From Paracoccaceae bacterium (GTDB lineage: Bacteria; Pseudomonadota; Alphaproteobacteria; Rhodobacterales; Rhodobacteraceae), in assembly GCA_021647745.1 (NCBI GenBank), contig JAKIUB010000001.1, positions 124,001 to 188,000 of the forward strand: a DNA stretch of 64,000 bases. Reading direction: 5' to 3'. The notes below the pieces were generated by a model. It saw only the letters and a program-made list of their open reading frames with translations. It made no database searches and had not been told where the DNA came from. This document shows positions 32,930 through 41,071 of this stretch, in pieces. Made by a program: the position numbers and the translations under genes. Each line of letters starts with the position of its first letter. Positions within the stretch are counted from its first letter, which is position 1.

Positions 32930-33753
32930 TCCCCTCAACGCCGATTGGCGGCATTGCCGGCTGGCGCTTTATGCAGCGCACGGCAGATAGCCAGATGGAG
33001 GCCTTCAAGGCCAGCCCGGTGCTGGACCGCGAGCTGAATTATTTCAAGGAAAACATTTCCAAGATCACCTCGCCTGAGGAGCTGGTTAAGGATTTTACTC
33101 TGTTCAAGGTAGCACTCGGCGCTTTTGGCATGGAAGATCGGGTGGCAGACAAGTTTTTTTTCAAAAAATTACTGGAGGAGGGCAGCGAGAAGGATGGCGC
33201 TTTTGCCCTCAAGTTTACCGACACCCGCTATCGTGAAATGGCTGAGGCTTTTGGTTTTGGCAATGAGGGAGGAGCCAAGGTCGGCGAGTCGGATTTTGCG
33301 CAAAAGATCACCGACGCCTATCAGGTGCGGCAATTCGAAAAAGCGGTGGGCGAGGATAACGGCTCGATGCGCCTTGCGCTCAACCTCGAGCGCGAGGTTG
33401 GCAAATATGCCAATGCACCCTTTCCCGAAACGGTGGCGTGGTTTCAGTTGATGGCCAATCCGCCGCTGCGCGAGGTGTTTGAGACCGCCTTTGGCCTGCC
33501 TAAATCTGTCGGCACGCTTGATATCGACCGCCAGCGCGAGATTTTCCAGAACGCCAGCGACCGAATGTTTGGTAGCAAATCGATGGATGTGCTTAAAGAC
33601 CCCGAAAATGTGGACAAACTACTGCAAAACTTCTTTGCCCGTGAGCAGATCAACAGCGGTCCCGGCCCGTTGACCCGCGGTATGGGCGCGCTGACCCTGA
33701 TGCAAAATGCGGTGGCGGCGGCGGCGAATTTCGCTCAGTTTAACCGGTTATAG
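32926..33753 (+). CDS. DUF1217 flagellar-cluster protein
   Basis: A 275-residue protein of the DUF1217 family (AFKASPVLDRELNYFKENISKI, VADKFFFKKLLEEG, YANAPFPETVAWFQLMANPPLREVFETAFGLP). The family is common in flagellar loci of Rhodobacterales and Rhizobiales, but its molecular role is not established. No signal peptide or membrane segment is present; it is mostly helical. The start overlaps the flbT stop (ATGA), so it belongs to the flaF-flbT unit, and it ends before a moderate terminator. Confidence 0.85.
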   Translation: MIPSTPIGGIAGWRFMQRTADSQMEAFKASPVLDRELNYFKENISKITSPEELVKDFTLFKVALGAFGMEDRVADKFFFKKLLEEGSEKDGAFALKFTDTRYREMAEAFGFGNEGGAKVGESDFAQKITDAYQVRQFEKAVGEDNGSMRLALNLEREVGKYANAPFPETVAWFQLMANPPLREVFETAFGLPKSVGTLDIDRQREIFQNASDRMFGSKSMDVLKDPENVDKLLQNFFAREQINSGPGPLTRGMGALTLMQNAVAAAANFAQFNRL

Positions 33754-33832
33754 CCTCGGTTTGGGTGCTGACTGGCTGGCCTTGGCTGCTCCTGCTGCGC
33801 CGCTAAGCTGACTTTTGTAACTTCCCCGTTAC

Positions 33833-33859
33833 AAAAAGGGCCTGCTTCGGACCTTTTTT
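33833..33859 (+). terminator. Terminator at the end of the flaF-flbT-DUF1217 unit
   Basis: AAAAAGGGCC pairs with GGACCTTTTT (one G-A mismatch) around a 6-base loop and ends in six T. It lies about 80 bases after the DUF1217 gene. Confidence 0.7.
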
Positions 33860-33906
33860 ACGCTTTTTCATTGCCTATATGTGTGCGGTACCTGCCGGAG
33901 TCGCCA

Positions 33907-34530
33907 ATGCCTGACAAGTTTTTTACCGCTACCACTATGCCTGATTCTGCCTGGTGGCAGGCGTTATGGCCCGATCCTTCATGTGTGCTGCGCAAACTTT
34001 GCTTCAAGCCCGGAATGAGCGCCATCGATCTGTGTTGCGGTGATGGCCATTTTACCGCGCCAATGGCGACTATGTTGATTACCGCGCCAATGGCGACTAT
34101 GCCGAGCGGTGATGTCTATGCGCTTGATATCGACCCCGAAATGCTGGCCAAGGCCAAAATGCGGGGTGCCGCCGGCGTGCGCTGGATAGAGTCTGATGCG
34201 GCGCAAATTTCCGAACATATCGAAGCACCTGTCGATATTGTTTTCATCGCCAATACCTTTCACGGTGTGCCCGACCCCACCGGAATGGCCAAAAGCGTGC
34301 TGCCGGTGCTCAAGCCCGGCGGGTTGTTTGTGGTGCTTAATTGGCATGTGGCCGAGCGGGAGGAGACACCGGTGCTAGGCCAGCCACGCGGCCCGCGCAA
34401 AGAGTTGCGCATGCCCCCGGTGGCGGTGGCGCAAGCGGTTGAGCCCGCCGGTTTCGAGCTGATCGAGGTGGTGCAAATTCCACCCTATCACTATGGTGCA
34501 ATTTTTCAAAAACCACGGACGGCGAATTAA
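33907..34530 (+). CDS. Class I SAM-dependent methyltransferase with an internal 9-residue duplication
   Basis: The 207-residue Rossmann-type protein has SAM motif I (AIDLCCGDGHFT, about 39-50), the acidic end of strand 2 (VYALDIDPEML), and the post-motif segment VLKPGGLFVVLNW. The substrate is not apparent. Immediately after motif I the residues TAPMATM occur twice (a 27-bp tandem repeat at 34052-34101), which lengthens the loop after the first helix. The start MPDKFFTA is preceded by GGAG six bases upstream; the TTG at 33871 is not needed. It stands alone between terminator and intergenic region. Confidence 0.8.
   Translation: MPDKFFTATTMPDSAWWQALWPDPSCVLRKLCFKPGMSAIDLCCGDGHFTAPMATMLITAPMATMPSGDVYALDIDPEMLAKAKMRGAAGVRWIESDAAQISEHIEAPVDIVFIANTFHGVPDPTGMAKSVLPVLKPGGLFVVLNWHVAEREETPVLGQPRGPRKELRMPPVAVAQAVEPAGFELIEVVQIPPYHYGAIFQKPRTAN
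34052..34101 (+). repeat. 27-bp tandem repeat inside the methyltransferase gene
   Basis: The 23-base sequence starting TTACCGCGCCAATGG is present at 34052-34074 and again at 34079-34101, identical, with TTGA between (period 27). The repeat is in frame and adds nine residues. Perfect identity suggests a recent duplication, or polymorphism in the population. Confidence 0.95.
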
Positions 34531-34803
34531 TTTGAACCAAAGCCGGGTTAGGGACCACTATACTATCTGTAAATAATGCGAGCGGCCCCCGGTGGCGTAG
34601 CCTGTTTTTCATACCTGGCGGTCTGGCACCGCTGGGCAATACGGGGGGGCTTAACAAGCTGGTCAACGCTGCATCAAAATCAAATTCTTCTCGCATGTGT
34701 CATTTCTTTTCTTCAGTTGGCAGAAATGACACGGAATTTCTAACGCGCCCTTCCCCCCCTCTCTCATCTCGTGTTTACTCCTCCCAAACAACCGGAGCAT
34801 ACC
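34531..34803. other. Intergenic region with a long perfect inverted repeat
   Basis: No gene is visible. GTGTCATTTCT (34697-34707) and AGAAATGACAC (34722-34732) are exact inverted copies, 11 bp each, with a 14-base loop. There is no following T run, so it does not look like a simple terminator. It lies about 70 bases upstream of nnrE and may be an operator or a structured RNA leader. Upstream there is a C/G-rich patch (34620-34650) without a clear pattern. Confidence 0.6.
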
Positions 34804-35574
34804 ATGACCGAACTTCTGACTGCCGCTCAAATGCGCGCCATCGAGCAAGCTGCGATTGAAAGTGGTGAGGTCACCGGCCTTGAACTGATGGAGCGGGCAG
34901 GGCGTAGCGTGGTCAAGGCTCTTCTGGAGGAGTGGCCGGAGATGGCCAAAGCCCCGCAGAAAGCGGTGGTTCTCTGTGGTCCCGGCAATAATGGCGGTGA
35001 TGGTTTTGTGGTTGCGCGCCTGTTGAAAGAGCGCGGCTGGGAGGTGGGTGTTTTTCTTTATGGGGATGTCGATAGGCTGCCGTCGGACGCAAAGGTGAAT
35101 TGTGAGCGGTGGCGGGAGATGGGCGAGGTGCATCCGGCTTGTCCGCTTGCGCGGGGCGTCAAGGCGGATTCCCTGCCGCCGTCTTGTGACCTGCTGGTGG
35201 ATGCGGTGTTTGGCACAGGGCTGAAGCGACCGGTGGATGATCCCTGCCTGTGGGAGTGGTTCTGGCTAATTGATGATGCGGTGGATGTGCTCGCTCTGGA
35301 GGGTTTGGACCCTGATAAGCATGGGGGTGTTAAGTGGCAGGCGTCCAGAACGGTGGCAGTGGATATGCCTTCGGGGCTGTGTAGCGATTCTGGCATGGTA
35401 TCGGGAGGAGAGCCGGAGCACGGGCTGCGCGCTCCCCGGGTGATGTTGAGTGTAACCTTCCATGGGGCCAAGCGCGGCCATCGACTGGCAGACGGCCCCG
35501 CGCTTTGCGGCAAGCTGGTTATTTGTGATATCGGGCTGGATAAATGGGCAGATGCGGCGGAGGGTGTTCGATGA
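34804..35574 (+). CDS. nnrE: NAD(P)H-hydrate epimerase
   Basis: Interconverts R- and S-forms of hydrated NAD(P)H so that the dehydratase can repair them. The 256 residues form a YjeF-N domain with the nucleotide/phosphate loop CGPGNNGGDGFVVARLL (58-74), DAVFGTG and VDMPSGL. A ~35-residue insertion with an acidic, Trp-rich stretch (about 145-180) makes it longer than usual. GGAG lies six bases before the ATG. In most proteobacteria this domain is fused to the dehydratase as one Nnr protein; here it ends in a TGA that overlaps the start of nnrD. Confidence 0.9.
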   Translation: MTELLTAAQMRAIEQAAIESGEVTGLELMERAGRSVVKALLEEWPEMAKAPQKAVVLCGPGNNGGDGFVVARLLKERGWEVGVFLYGDVDRLPSDAKVNCERWREMGEVHPACPLARGVKADSLPPSCDLLVDAVFGTGLKRPVDDPCLWEWFWLIDDAVDVLALEGLDPDKHGGVKWQASRTVAVDMPSGLCSDSGMVSGGEPEHGLRAPRVMLSVTFHGAKRGHRLADGPALCGKLVICDIGLDKWADAAEGVR

Positions 35575-36470
35575 GCGGGCGCAGGGCACGGGTATTGCGA
35601 GCTGGTCCGGCTCTGGCGGAAAGCCTGCGAAAACAAGGAGGCAGGCACAAGTATTCCCACGGTCATGCTCTGATACTCTCCGGCCCTGCCACCCGCACCG
35701 GCGCTGCCCGCCTTGCCGCTCGCGGGGCGCTGCGCATCGGGGCAGGGGTGGTCAGCCTTGGCTGCCCGCAGGAAGCTGTCGCCGAGTGCGCGGCCCAGCT
35801 CACCGCCATCATGCTTGCCCCGATTGAGGATGGTCCGGCGCTCATGGCCACCTTGCAGGACAGGCGCATTAATGCGCTGTGCCTCGGGCCGGCATTGGGG
35901 GTGGATGACCGGGGGCGGGGGCTTGTGGAGGAGGCGCTTGGCGGGGTGGAGCCTCGCCCTGTGGTGCTTGATGCGGATGCCTTGACGATTCTGGCTGAAG
36001 CCCCGGCGCTCTTTGCCATGCTGCACAAAAATGTTGTCCTCACGCCCCATGCGGGCGAGTTCAAGCGGTTGTTTCCCGATATTATGGCCAAGCTTGAATC
36101 CTCCGCGCTTACCGGCCCTGTCTACTCAAAGGTGGATGCCACGCGAGAGGCCGCCAAGCGGGCAGGCTGCACGGTGCTGTTCAAAGGCGCGGATACGGTG
36201 ATTGCCGATGCCGCGGGCAGGGCGGCTATCAACTCCGCCCATTACGCCCGTGCCGTGCCGTGGCTGGCCACTGCTGGCTCGGGCGATGTGCTGGCGGGCT
36301 TCATCACCGGCCTTTTGGCGCGCGGCTTTGCCCCCATGCAGGCTTGTGAGGCCGCCGCTTTGCTGCATGTGGAATGTGCGCTTCATTTTGGCCCCGGGTT
36401 GATTGCAGAGGACATTCCCGAGCAGCTTCCGGTGGTGTTTTGCGCGTTAAAAGTGCATACATTAGATTAG
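35571..36470 (+). CDS. nnrD: ADP-dependent NAD(P)H-hydrate dehydratase
   Basis: Dehydrates damaged NAD(P)HX using ADP. The 299-residue ribokinase-like domain has HKYSHGHALILSGP near residue 25, LDADALT, the NVVLTPHAGEFKRLF strand and the ATP/ADP-binding TAGSGDVLAGFITGLLARG near residue 230. Its ATG overlaps the nnrE stop (ATGA). The first ~25 residues (RVLRAGPALAESLRKQGG) look like the linker of a fused Nnr protein, so the pair probably arose by fission through a one-base shift. The two proteins should still act together. Confidence 0.92.
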   Translation: MSGRRARVLRAGPALAESLRKQGGRHKYSHGHALILSGPATRTGAARLAARGALRIGAGVVSLGCPQEAVAECAAQLTAIMLAPIEDGPALMATLQDRRINALCLGPALGVDDRGRGLVEEALGGVEPRPVVLDADALTILAEAPALFAMLHKNVVLTPHAGEFKRLFPDIMAKLESSALTGPVYSKVDATREAAKRAGCTVLFKGADTVIADAAGRAAINSAHYARAVPWLATAGSGDVLAGFITGLLARGFAPMQACEAAALLHVECALHFGPGLIAEDIPEQLPVVFCALKVHTLD

Positions 36471-36655
36471 AAAATATACGTAACACTTTGATTTATCGTA
36501 ATTAAATATATTTATCTGGTTGTATTTTTTTCGCTGGGCATAGCTACCTTATTACGCTAGTAAGCGCTTTGGGCCGTTTTGCCCAAATCATCCCCGCGCG
36601 GCCGGTTTTTAGGTTCTGGTGCGTACTTACTCATAGGAAGAATAAAGGATTAACA

Positions 36656-37012
36656 ATGTCTATAGATATTTCAGCTCTTAAAGAGATCAACGGGTTTATC
36701 GGAGCCTGCCTTGTGGATAGTGATAGCGGGCTGATGCTCGCCGCAGAAGGGGGTGGCAAGGATTTTGATCTGGATATCGCCGCTGCCGCCAATACCGAAG
36801 TGGTCAAAGCCAAGCTGGCTGCGATGGAGGCTCTTGGCCTTGGCGATGATTCAATCGAGGATATTCTGATCACCTTGGGCACGCAGGTGCACTTGCTCCG
36901 GCCACTGGCGAAAACGCCAACCATTTTTCTCTATGCCGCACTGGAGAAAAAAGCCAATCTTGGCATGGCGCGAATCAAGGTTAAAATGGTTGAGCAAAGT
37001 CTCAAGTTTTAG
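36656..37012 (+). CDS. Roadblock/LC7-like small protein
   Basis: The 118-residue protein begins MSIDISALKEINGFIGACLVDS and continues with SGLMLAAEGGG, VVKAKLAAMEALG, DILITLGTQVHLLRPL and IFLYAALEKKANLGMARIKVK, the alternating strand-helix pattern of roadblock/LC7 domains (MglB-like). Such proteins dimerise and often regulate small GTPases; no Ras-like partner is present in the window. AAAGGA lies six bases upstream of the ATG; the longer frame from 36569 is unlikely. The preceding ~185 bases are AT-rich and probably hold its promoter. Confidence 0.7.
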   Translation: MSIDISALKEINGFIGACLVDSDSGLMLAAEGGGKDFDLDIAAAANTEVVKAKLAAMEALGLGDDSIEDILITLGTQVHLLRPLAKTPTIFLYAALEKKANLGMARIKVKMVEQSLKF

Positions 37013-37020
37013 CCGACCTT

Positions 37021-37053
37021 GCTACGCCGCCCCTTCGTTTGGGTCGGCGTAGC
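37021..37053. terminator. Hairpin after the roadblock gene
   Basis: GCTACGCCG (37021-37029) pairs with CGGCGTAGC (37045-37053), with CCC/GGG extending the stem around a small loop. No clear T run follows, so it is a weak terminator or a structured 3' end. Confidence 0.45.
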
Positions 37054-37191
37054 CAGCTTAGCCCTGCATTGCAGTCATATTGGCAAGCCGTGCCTTACAT
37101 GTGCATCCGCCACAAAACAAACATTGCGCCCGCAATTTCATTTTCCCCTCGCCAGCCGCAAAAACCTCTGCTAAAGAGGCGCGGAATTTAT

Positions 37192-37276
<85 letters not shown>

Positions 37277-37315
37277 ATATTTAGGCCCGTTTGGGCGATG
37301 AACCGAGGAATTGAC

Positions 37316-38647
37316 ATGCAGGTTACCGAAACCCTGAACGAAGGCCTGAAGCGCGGCTATGAAATCGTGATTCCGGCCGCCGAGCTGGAAACCAAGGTAA
37401 ACGAAAAGATCGAAGCCGCGCGCGCCGATTTCCAGATGAAGGGTTTTCGCAAGGGTAAAGCCCCGCTCGCCCTGATGAAAAAGATGTTTGGCCAGTCGGT
37501 TCTGGGCGAAGCTCTGCAAGAAACCGTTGATGCGGCTGTTGCCGCCCAGTTTGAAAAAACCGGCGACCGCTCGGCCGCGCAGCCCGAGATCAAGATGACC
37601 AGCGAAGAATGGAAAGAGGGCGACGATGTGGCCGTTTCTGTTTCGTATGAGTGCCTGCCCGATGTGCCCGAAGGCGATTTTGGCAGCATCGAGCTGGAGC
37701 GTTTGGTGGTTAAGGCCGATGACGAGTCCATTCAGGAAGCGCTCGACAACATCGCCAAATCAACCCAGAATTTCGAGAAGCGCCGCAAAGGCTCGAAATC
37801 CAAAGACGGCGATCAGGTTGTGATCGACTTTTTGGGCAAGGTTGATGGCGAGGCATTCGAGGGCGGTCAGGCTGATGATTACCCGCTGGTGCTTGGCTCC
37901 AACAGCTTCATTCCGGGCTTTGAAGAGCAGCTTGTTGGCGCTAAAGAGGGCGACGAGCTTGAGGTTAAGGTAACCTTTCCTGCCGAGTATCAGGCCGAGA
38001 ACCTCAAGGGTAAAGACGCGGTATTTACCTGTAATATCAAAGCGGTCAACGAGCCTAAGCCGGCCGAAATCGACGACGAGCTGGCAAAGCGTTATGGCGC
38101 TGAAGACCTCGACGGCCTGAAAAAGCAGATTTCCGAGCGGCTGGCTGACGAGTATAAAGGTGCCGCGCGCACCGTGCTCAAGCGCAATCTGATGGACAAG
38201 CTTGATACCATGTTTGATTTCGAGCTGCCACCGAGCCTTGTGACGGCCGAGGCGGCCTCTATTGCCCACACGCTGTGGCACGAGGATAACCCAGAGGTCG
38301 AGGGCCATGATCACCCCGAGATCGAAACCACCGACGAGCATAAAACCCTCGCAGTACGCCGGGTGCGCCTTGGCTTGCTGCTGGCCGAGCTTGGCAACAA
38401 AAACGAGGTTACGGTTTCGGACGAGGAAATGCAGCGCGCCATGTTCAAGGCCGCCAGCCAATACCCCGGCCAAGAGCGCGAGTTCTTTGAATTCATCCAG
38501 AAAAACGAGCAGGCCCAGCAGCAGATGCGCGCCCCGCTCTATGAAGACAAAGTGGTTGATTATATTCTGGAACTGGCTCAGGTTTCTGAAAAAACCGTTT
38601 CCAAGGATGATCTGCAAAAAGCTATTGAAGCGCTCGACAAAGACTGA
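37316..38647 (+). CDS. tig: Trigger factor
   Basis: Ribosome-bound chaperone and peptidyl-prolyl isomerase acting on nascent chains. The 443-residue protein has the ribosome-binding tail with the signature GFRKGKAP (about 43-50), the central FKBP domain (about 155-245, GDQVVIDFLGKVDGEAFEGG) and the helical C-terminal substrate cradle. GAGGA lies six bases before the start ATG; the longer frame from 37235 overlaps the tRNA and is spurious. tig-clpP-clpX is a conserved order. A terminator follows, and clpP starts ~440 bp later. Confidence 0.97.
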   Translation: MQVTETLNEGLKRGYEIVIPAAELETKVNEKIEAARADFQMKGFRKGKAPLALMKKMFGQSVLGEALQETVDAAVAAQFEKTGDRSAAQPEIKMTSEEWKEGDDVAVSVSYECLPDVPEGDFGSIELERLVVKADDESIQEALDNIAKSTQNFEKRRKGSKSKDGDQVVIDFLGKVDGEAFEGGQADDYPLVLGSNSFIPGFEEQLVGAKEGDELEVKVTFPAEYQAENLKGKDAVFTCNIKAVNEPKPAEIDDELAKRYGAEDLDGLKKQISERLADEYKGAARTVLKRNLMDKLDTMFDFELPPSLVTAEAASIAHTLWHEDNPEVEGHDHPEIETTDEHKTLAVRRVRLGLLLAELGNKNEVTVSDEEMQRAMFKAASQYPGQEREFFEFIQKNEQAQQQMRAPLYEDKVVDYILELAQVSEKTVSKDDLQKAIEALDKD

Positions 38648-38669
38648 TTTTTTGCGCATCACGTTATTG

Positions 38670-38699
38670 AGGCTCCGCACTGCGCGGGGCCTTTTTTTA
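38670..38699 (+). terminator. Terminator after trigger factor
   Basis: GGCTCCGC pairs with GCGGGGCC (one G-T pair) around a 4-6 base loop, followed by seven T. It lies about 22 bases after the tig stop codon. Confidence 0.85.
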
Positions 38700-39085
38700 T
38701 GCGCGCAATATTATGACCCTTCCGAGGCCGCGATTGGCACAGGCCATGCCCCCACAAGAAAAACGCATGGATCTATAAAAGCTCCAACGTCAATGAGCTG
38801 ACAGATGACCATGATGAAACCATTCACGGCCTGATCTACGCCAAAAAATCTATCAGGAATATTTACTGACATTCGAGAGAAACTTCCCGCAATTTATCAC
38901 GGCGGGGCGCGGGAATATTGTGGTTTATAGCAAAAGCACCCTTTTCACCATGAACCACCGGCCAATATCCACCCAAAGGGATAAACTTGCCATGACGGGC
39001 CTTGAAGCTCCTCCGTGCAAGGATTAAACCATTGGGAAAGGAATTCGCGCTAAACGGATTCAGGATGTTTGAAAGGCAGTGCCGC
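38700..39085. other. tig-clpP spacer with possible decayed coding sequence
   Basis: No intact gene is visible, but two stretches in different plus-strand frames read like protein: WIYKSSNVNELTDDHDE up to a TGA at 38867, and NFPQFITAGRGNIVVYSKS onward to a TAA at 39025-39027. Neither has a credible start codon or ribosome-binding site. This may be the remains of a small gene broken by frameshift. The clpP promoter must also lie here; a 282-nt minus-strand frame (38863-39144) overlapping clpP looks spurious. Confidence 0.4.
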
Positions 39086-39712
39086 ATGTTTGACCCCGTA
39101 ATGCAAGAAACCGGTTTTATAATTCCGAGCGTGGAGGAGACCACCGCGCGCGGCTCCGTGCGCTATGATATTTTTTCGCGTATGCTCAAGGAGCGGATCA
39201 TTTTTGTATCCGGCCCGGTCGAGGACCAGATGGCGACGATTGTTGTTGCACAGCTGCTCTTTCTGGAGGCAGAAAACCCCAATAAAGATATCGCGATGTA
39301 TATCAATTCGCCGGGCGGGGTGGTGACCTCCGGCCTGTCGATTTATGATACCATGCAGTTTATCAGGCCCAAAATTTCGACGGTGTGTATTGGTCAGGCG
39401 GCTTCAATGGGGTCGCTCTTGCTGGCCGCCGGTGAGCCTGGCATGCGCTTTACCTTGCCTAATTCACGCATCATGCTGCACCAGCCCTCGGGCGGGTTTC
39501 GGGGGCAGGCCAGCGATATAGCCCTGCACGCCAAGGAAATACTGGAACTGAAAGCACGCCTCAACGGTATTTATGTGCAGCACACCGGCAAAAAAATGGA
39601 CGAGGTCGAGCAAGCGCTTGATCGCGATAATTTCATGACCGCCGAGACCGCGCTGGAATGGGGCATTGTTGACGAGATCGTGCAAAAACGCACCGTCGAG
39701 AGCGAAGATTAA
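39086..39712 (+). CDS. clpP: ATP-dependent Clp protease proteolytic subunit
   Basis: Barrel-shaped serine protease that degrades substrates fed by ClpX or ClpA. With the start at MFDPVMQETG (AAAGG nine bases upstream) it has 208 residues, the family length; the longer frame from 39002 is not supported. The catalytic triad is Ser107 (GQAASMGS), His132 (MLHQPSGG) and Asp181 (DRDNFM). clpX follows 87 bp downstream on the same strand. Confidence 0.97.
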   Translation: MFDPVMQETGFIIPSVEETTARGSVRYDIFSRMLKERIIFVSGPVEDQMATIVVAQLLFLEAENPNKDIAMYINSPGGVVTSGLSIYDTMQFIRPKISTVCIGQAASMGSLLLAAGEPGMRFTLPNSRIMLHQPSGGFRGQASDIALHAKEILELKARLNGIYVQHTGKKMDEVEQALDRDNFMTAETALEWGIVDEIVQKRTVESED

Positions 39713-39799
39713 CCGCAGAGCCGCGTTTGCGCTTGTATTCAGGCGCTTTGTGATGTTCTGTTAGCGGTGACGCAAAAGATTTTAGGGCAGGAGAATGCC

Positions 39800-41059
39800 A
39801 TGACCAAATCAACCGGGTCGGATAGTAAAAACACCCTTTATTGCTCGTTTTGTGGCAAAAGCCAGCACGAGGTCCGCAAGCTTATTGCCGGACCAACGGT
39901 GTTTATTTGCGATGAATGTGTCGAGCTTTGCATGGATATTATCCGTGAAGAAAGTAAATCCAGCCAGATCAAAAGCTCTGACGCGGTGCCAACGCCAAAA
40001 GAGATTTGCGCGGTGCTTGATGATTATGTCATCGGGCAGGAATTGGCCAAAAAGGTGCTGTCGGTGGCGGTGCACAACCACTACAAACGCCTGGAGCACA
40101 AAGATAAGGATGACGGCGTCGAGCTGGCAAAGTCCAACATCATGCTGATCGGCCCGACCGGTTGCGGCAAAACCCTGCTGGCGCAGACATTGGCGCGCAC
40201 GCTTGATGTGCCTTTTACCATGGCCGATGCCACCACCCTGACAGAGGCCGGCTATGTCGGCGAGGATGTGGAAAACATTATCCTCAAGCTTTTGCAGGCC
40301 GCTGAATATAATGTCGAGCGCGCCGAGCGCGGTATTGTTTATATTGACGAGGTTGATAAAATTTCCCGCAAGGCCGAAAACCCCTCGATCACCCGCGATG
40401 TATCGGGCGAGGGCGTGCAGCAGGCGCTGCTAAAAATCATGGAAGGCACGGTTGCCAGCGTGCCGCCACAAGGCGGGCGCAAGCACCCCCAGCAGGAGTT
40501 TTTGCAGGTAGATACCACCAATATCCTGTTTGTCTGCGGTGGTGCTTTTTCCGGGCTGGACAAAATAATTTCAGCGCGCGGCAAAGGCTCGGCCGTAGGC
40601 TTCGGTGCCGATGTGCGCGACAATGAAACCCGCAATATTGGTGAAGTTTTCAAGGATCTCGAACCGGAAGATCTGCTTAAATTCGGCCTGATCCCCGAGT
40701 TTGTCGGCCGCTTGCCGGTGATCGCCACGCTTACGGATCTTGATTCTGACGCGCTGGTCACCATCCTGTCAGAGCCGAAAAATGCGCTGATCAAGCAATA
40801 CCAGCGGCTGTTCAGCCTCGAAAATGTCGAGCTGACTTTTACCCCTGAAGCCATGATCGCCATCGCAAACCGCGCCATCAAGCGCAAAACCGGCGCGCGC
40901 GGCTTGCGTTCTATCCTCGAGGAAGTGCTGCTCGACACCATGTTTGAGCTTCCGGGGCTGGGAAATGTGGTTGAAGTTGTGGTCAACGAAGAGGCCATTA
41001 CCGGTGATGGCGAGCCGCTGAAGATATACGCAGATAGCAAGCAGGCCTCGGCCTCGTAG
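39800..41059 (+). CDS. clpX: ATP-dependent Clp protease ATPase subunit ClpX
   Basis: AAA+ unfoldase that recognises tagged proteins and feeds ClpP. The 419 residues comprise the N-terminal zinc-binding domain (Cys15, Cys18, Cys37, Cys40), the Walker A motif GPTGCGKT and the Walker B region IVYIDEVDKI, the pore loop GYVGED and the ClpP-docking IGF-like loop region. The start MTKSTGSD is preceded by AGGAG; the frame from 39767 is longer without support. In alphaproteobacteria ClpXP removes CtrA, linking it to the cell-cycle site noted at 27.4 kb. Confidence 0.97.
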   Translation: MTKSTGSDSKNTLYCSFCGKSQHEVRKLIAGPTVFICDECVELCMDIIREESKSSQIKSSDAVPTPKEICAVLDDYVIGQELAKKVLSVAVHNHYKRLEHKDKDDGVELAKSNIMLIGPTGCGKTLLAQTLARTLDVPFTMADATTLTEAGYVGEDVENIILKLLQAAEYNVERAERGIVYIDEVDKISRKAENPSITRDVSGEGVQQALLKIMEGTVASVPPQGGRKHPQQEFLQVDTTNILFVCGGAFSGLDKIISARGKGSAVGFGADVRDNETRNIGEVFKDLEPEDLLKFGLIPEFVGRLPVIATLTDLDSDALVTILSEPKNALIKQYQRLFSLENVELTFTPEAMIAIANRAIKRKTGARGLRSILEEVLLDTMFELPGLGNVVEVVVNEEAITGDGEPLKIYADSKQASAS

Positions 41060-41071
41060 CGGAGAAAAACC

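Noticed and set aside
38863..39144. Minus-strand open frame overlapping the start of clpP
   Set aside because: No ribosome-binding site, translation without recognisable features, and it overlaps the clpP start.
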